Source: Sporomusa acidovorans
GTDB lineage: Bacteria > Bacillota > Negativicutes > Sporomusales > Sporomusaceae
Assembly (NCBI RefSeq): GCF_900101845.1
Contig: NZ_FNAM01000048.1
Coordinates: forward strand, 1 to 39,301
Direction: 5' to 3'
Length of the DNA stretch: 39,301 bases
Shown: piece by piece, positions 39,164-39,301 of the stretch
How the letters are laid out: every line of letters begins with the position of its first letter
Numbering within the stretch: the first letter of the stretch is position 1
Made by a program: the position numbers and the translations under genes
The notes under the pieces: generated by a model
What the model saw: the letters and a program-made list of their open reading frames with translations, nothing else
The model's database searches: none
Told to the model about the DNA's origin: nothing

Positions 39164-39301
39164 TTAGATATTCAGCGCTAGCTGCCGACTCTCAGTAATG
39201 CGTGGTTTTGGCACTCGAAAGCGTTCCCACAGCTTGTTGAACGCTTCCCAGTCGAGGCTTTTCCGTTGACTCCTACGATTTAACCATTTAGAATCCCTTT
39301 G
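39164..39301 (-). CDS. ltrA: Group II intron reverse transcriptase/maturase, C-terminal end only
   Basis: The last 45 residues of a group II intron-encoded protein, entering from the right edge: KWLNRRSQRKSLDWEAFNKL followed by PKPRIT and the stop at 39166-39164. This WLNRRSQR...PxPRI pattern is the usual C terminus (maturase X-domain end and beyond) of LtrA-like proteins. The rest, including the reverse transcriptase domain, lies outside the window. Domains V and VI of the intron RNA follow directly. Confidence 0.8.
   Translation of the reverse strand, partial: QRDSKWLNRRSQRKSLDWEAFNKLWERFRVPKPRITESRQLALNI

Noticed and set aside
1..39301. CRISPR arrays, tRNA or rRNA genes, prophage modules
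   Set aside because: No regularly spaced repeats, cloverleaf-like sequences, rRNA motifs or phage structural genes were seen anywhere in the window.

Overview
The window looks like part of the chromosome of an anaerobic or microaerophilic, endospore-forming Firmicute. A small acid-soluble spore protein of the SspH type marks a spore former. GlgD-type glycogen synthesis is typical of Firmicutes. A hydrogenase-derived redox operon, a short-loop cytochrome bd oxidase and sigma-54 regulation together recall Negativicutes of the Sporomusaceae type. That placement is inferred from gene content and cannot be proven from this window.

Layout. Positions 1-910 hold the edge of an unidentified minus-strand ORF and a flavin reductase-like gene ending in a palindromic terminator. 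On the minus strand, 918-5145 holds cydD, cydC (the CydDC exporter) and a DUF2225 protein; 5346-6777 holds sspH, a GNAT acetyltransferase and a DUF441 membrane protein. On the plus strand, 6965-7804 is a DUF3825 protein followed by a very long hairpin. 8068-9440 is an iron-dependent alcohol dehydrogenase with a convincing sigma-54 promoter and a structured leader. 9751-13202 is a three-gene redox operon: a HydS-like [FeFe]-hydrogenase homologue, an HndB-like protein and a NuoF/HndC-like protein cut short in its C-terminal ferredoxin domain. A resolvase catalytic domain without its DNA-binding part follows. 13900-16118 is a probable molybdenum/tungsten-cofactor riboswitch with a terminator, placed in front of an AcoR-type sigma-54 activator.

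On the minus strand, 24809 down to 16239 is one tightly packed run: cydA, cydB, a HEAT/WD40-like protein, an Hsp70/actin-fold protein, a DUF1257 (Ycf35-like) protein, a Ycf46-like AAA ATPase with an apparent 1-nt frameshift, a DUF2997 peptide and a NrdG-like radical SAM protein. The last six look like an uncharacterised multi-protein system, here attached to a cytochrome bd operon. 29901 down to 25107 is a signalling operon: histidine kinase, NtrC-type regulator with an altered GAFTGA loop, and an HD-GYP protein.

On the minus strand, 38877 down to 30319 is a glycogen operon: glgD, glgA, glgP and a GH13-GH77 fusion enzyme. Just upstream lies the 3' end of a group II intron (maturase C terminus plus domains V and VI).

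How the parts may work together: the riboswitch would tie the sigma-54 activator to molybdopterin-type cofactor supply, and the activator is a good candidate to switch on the sigma-54-dependent alcohol dehydrogenase nearby. CydDC supports assembly of the cytochrome bd encoded 17 kb away.
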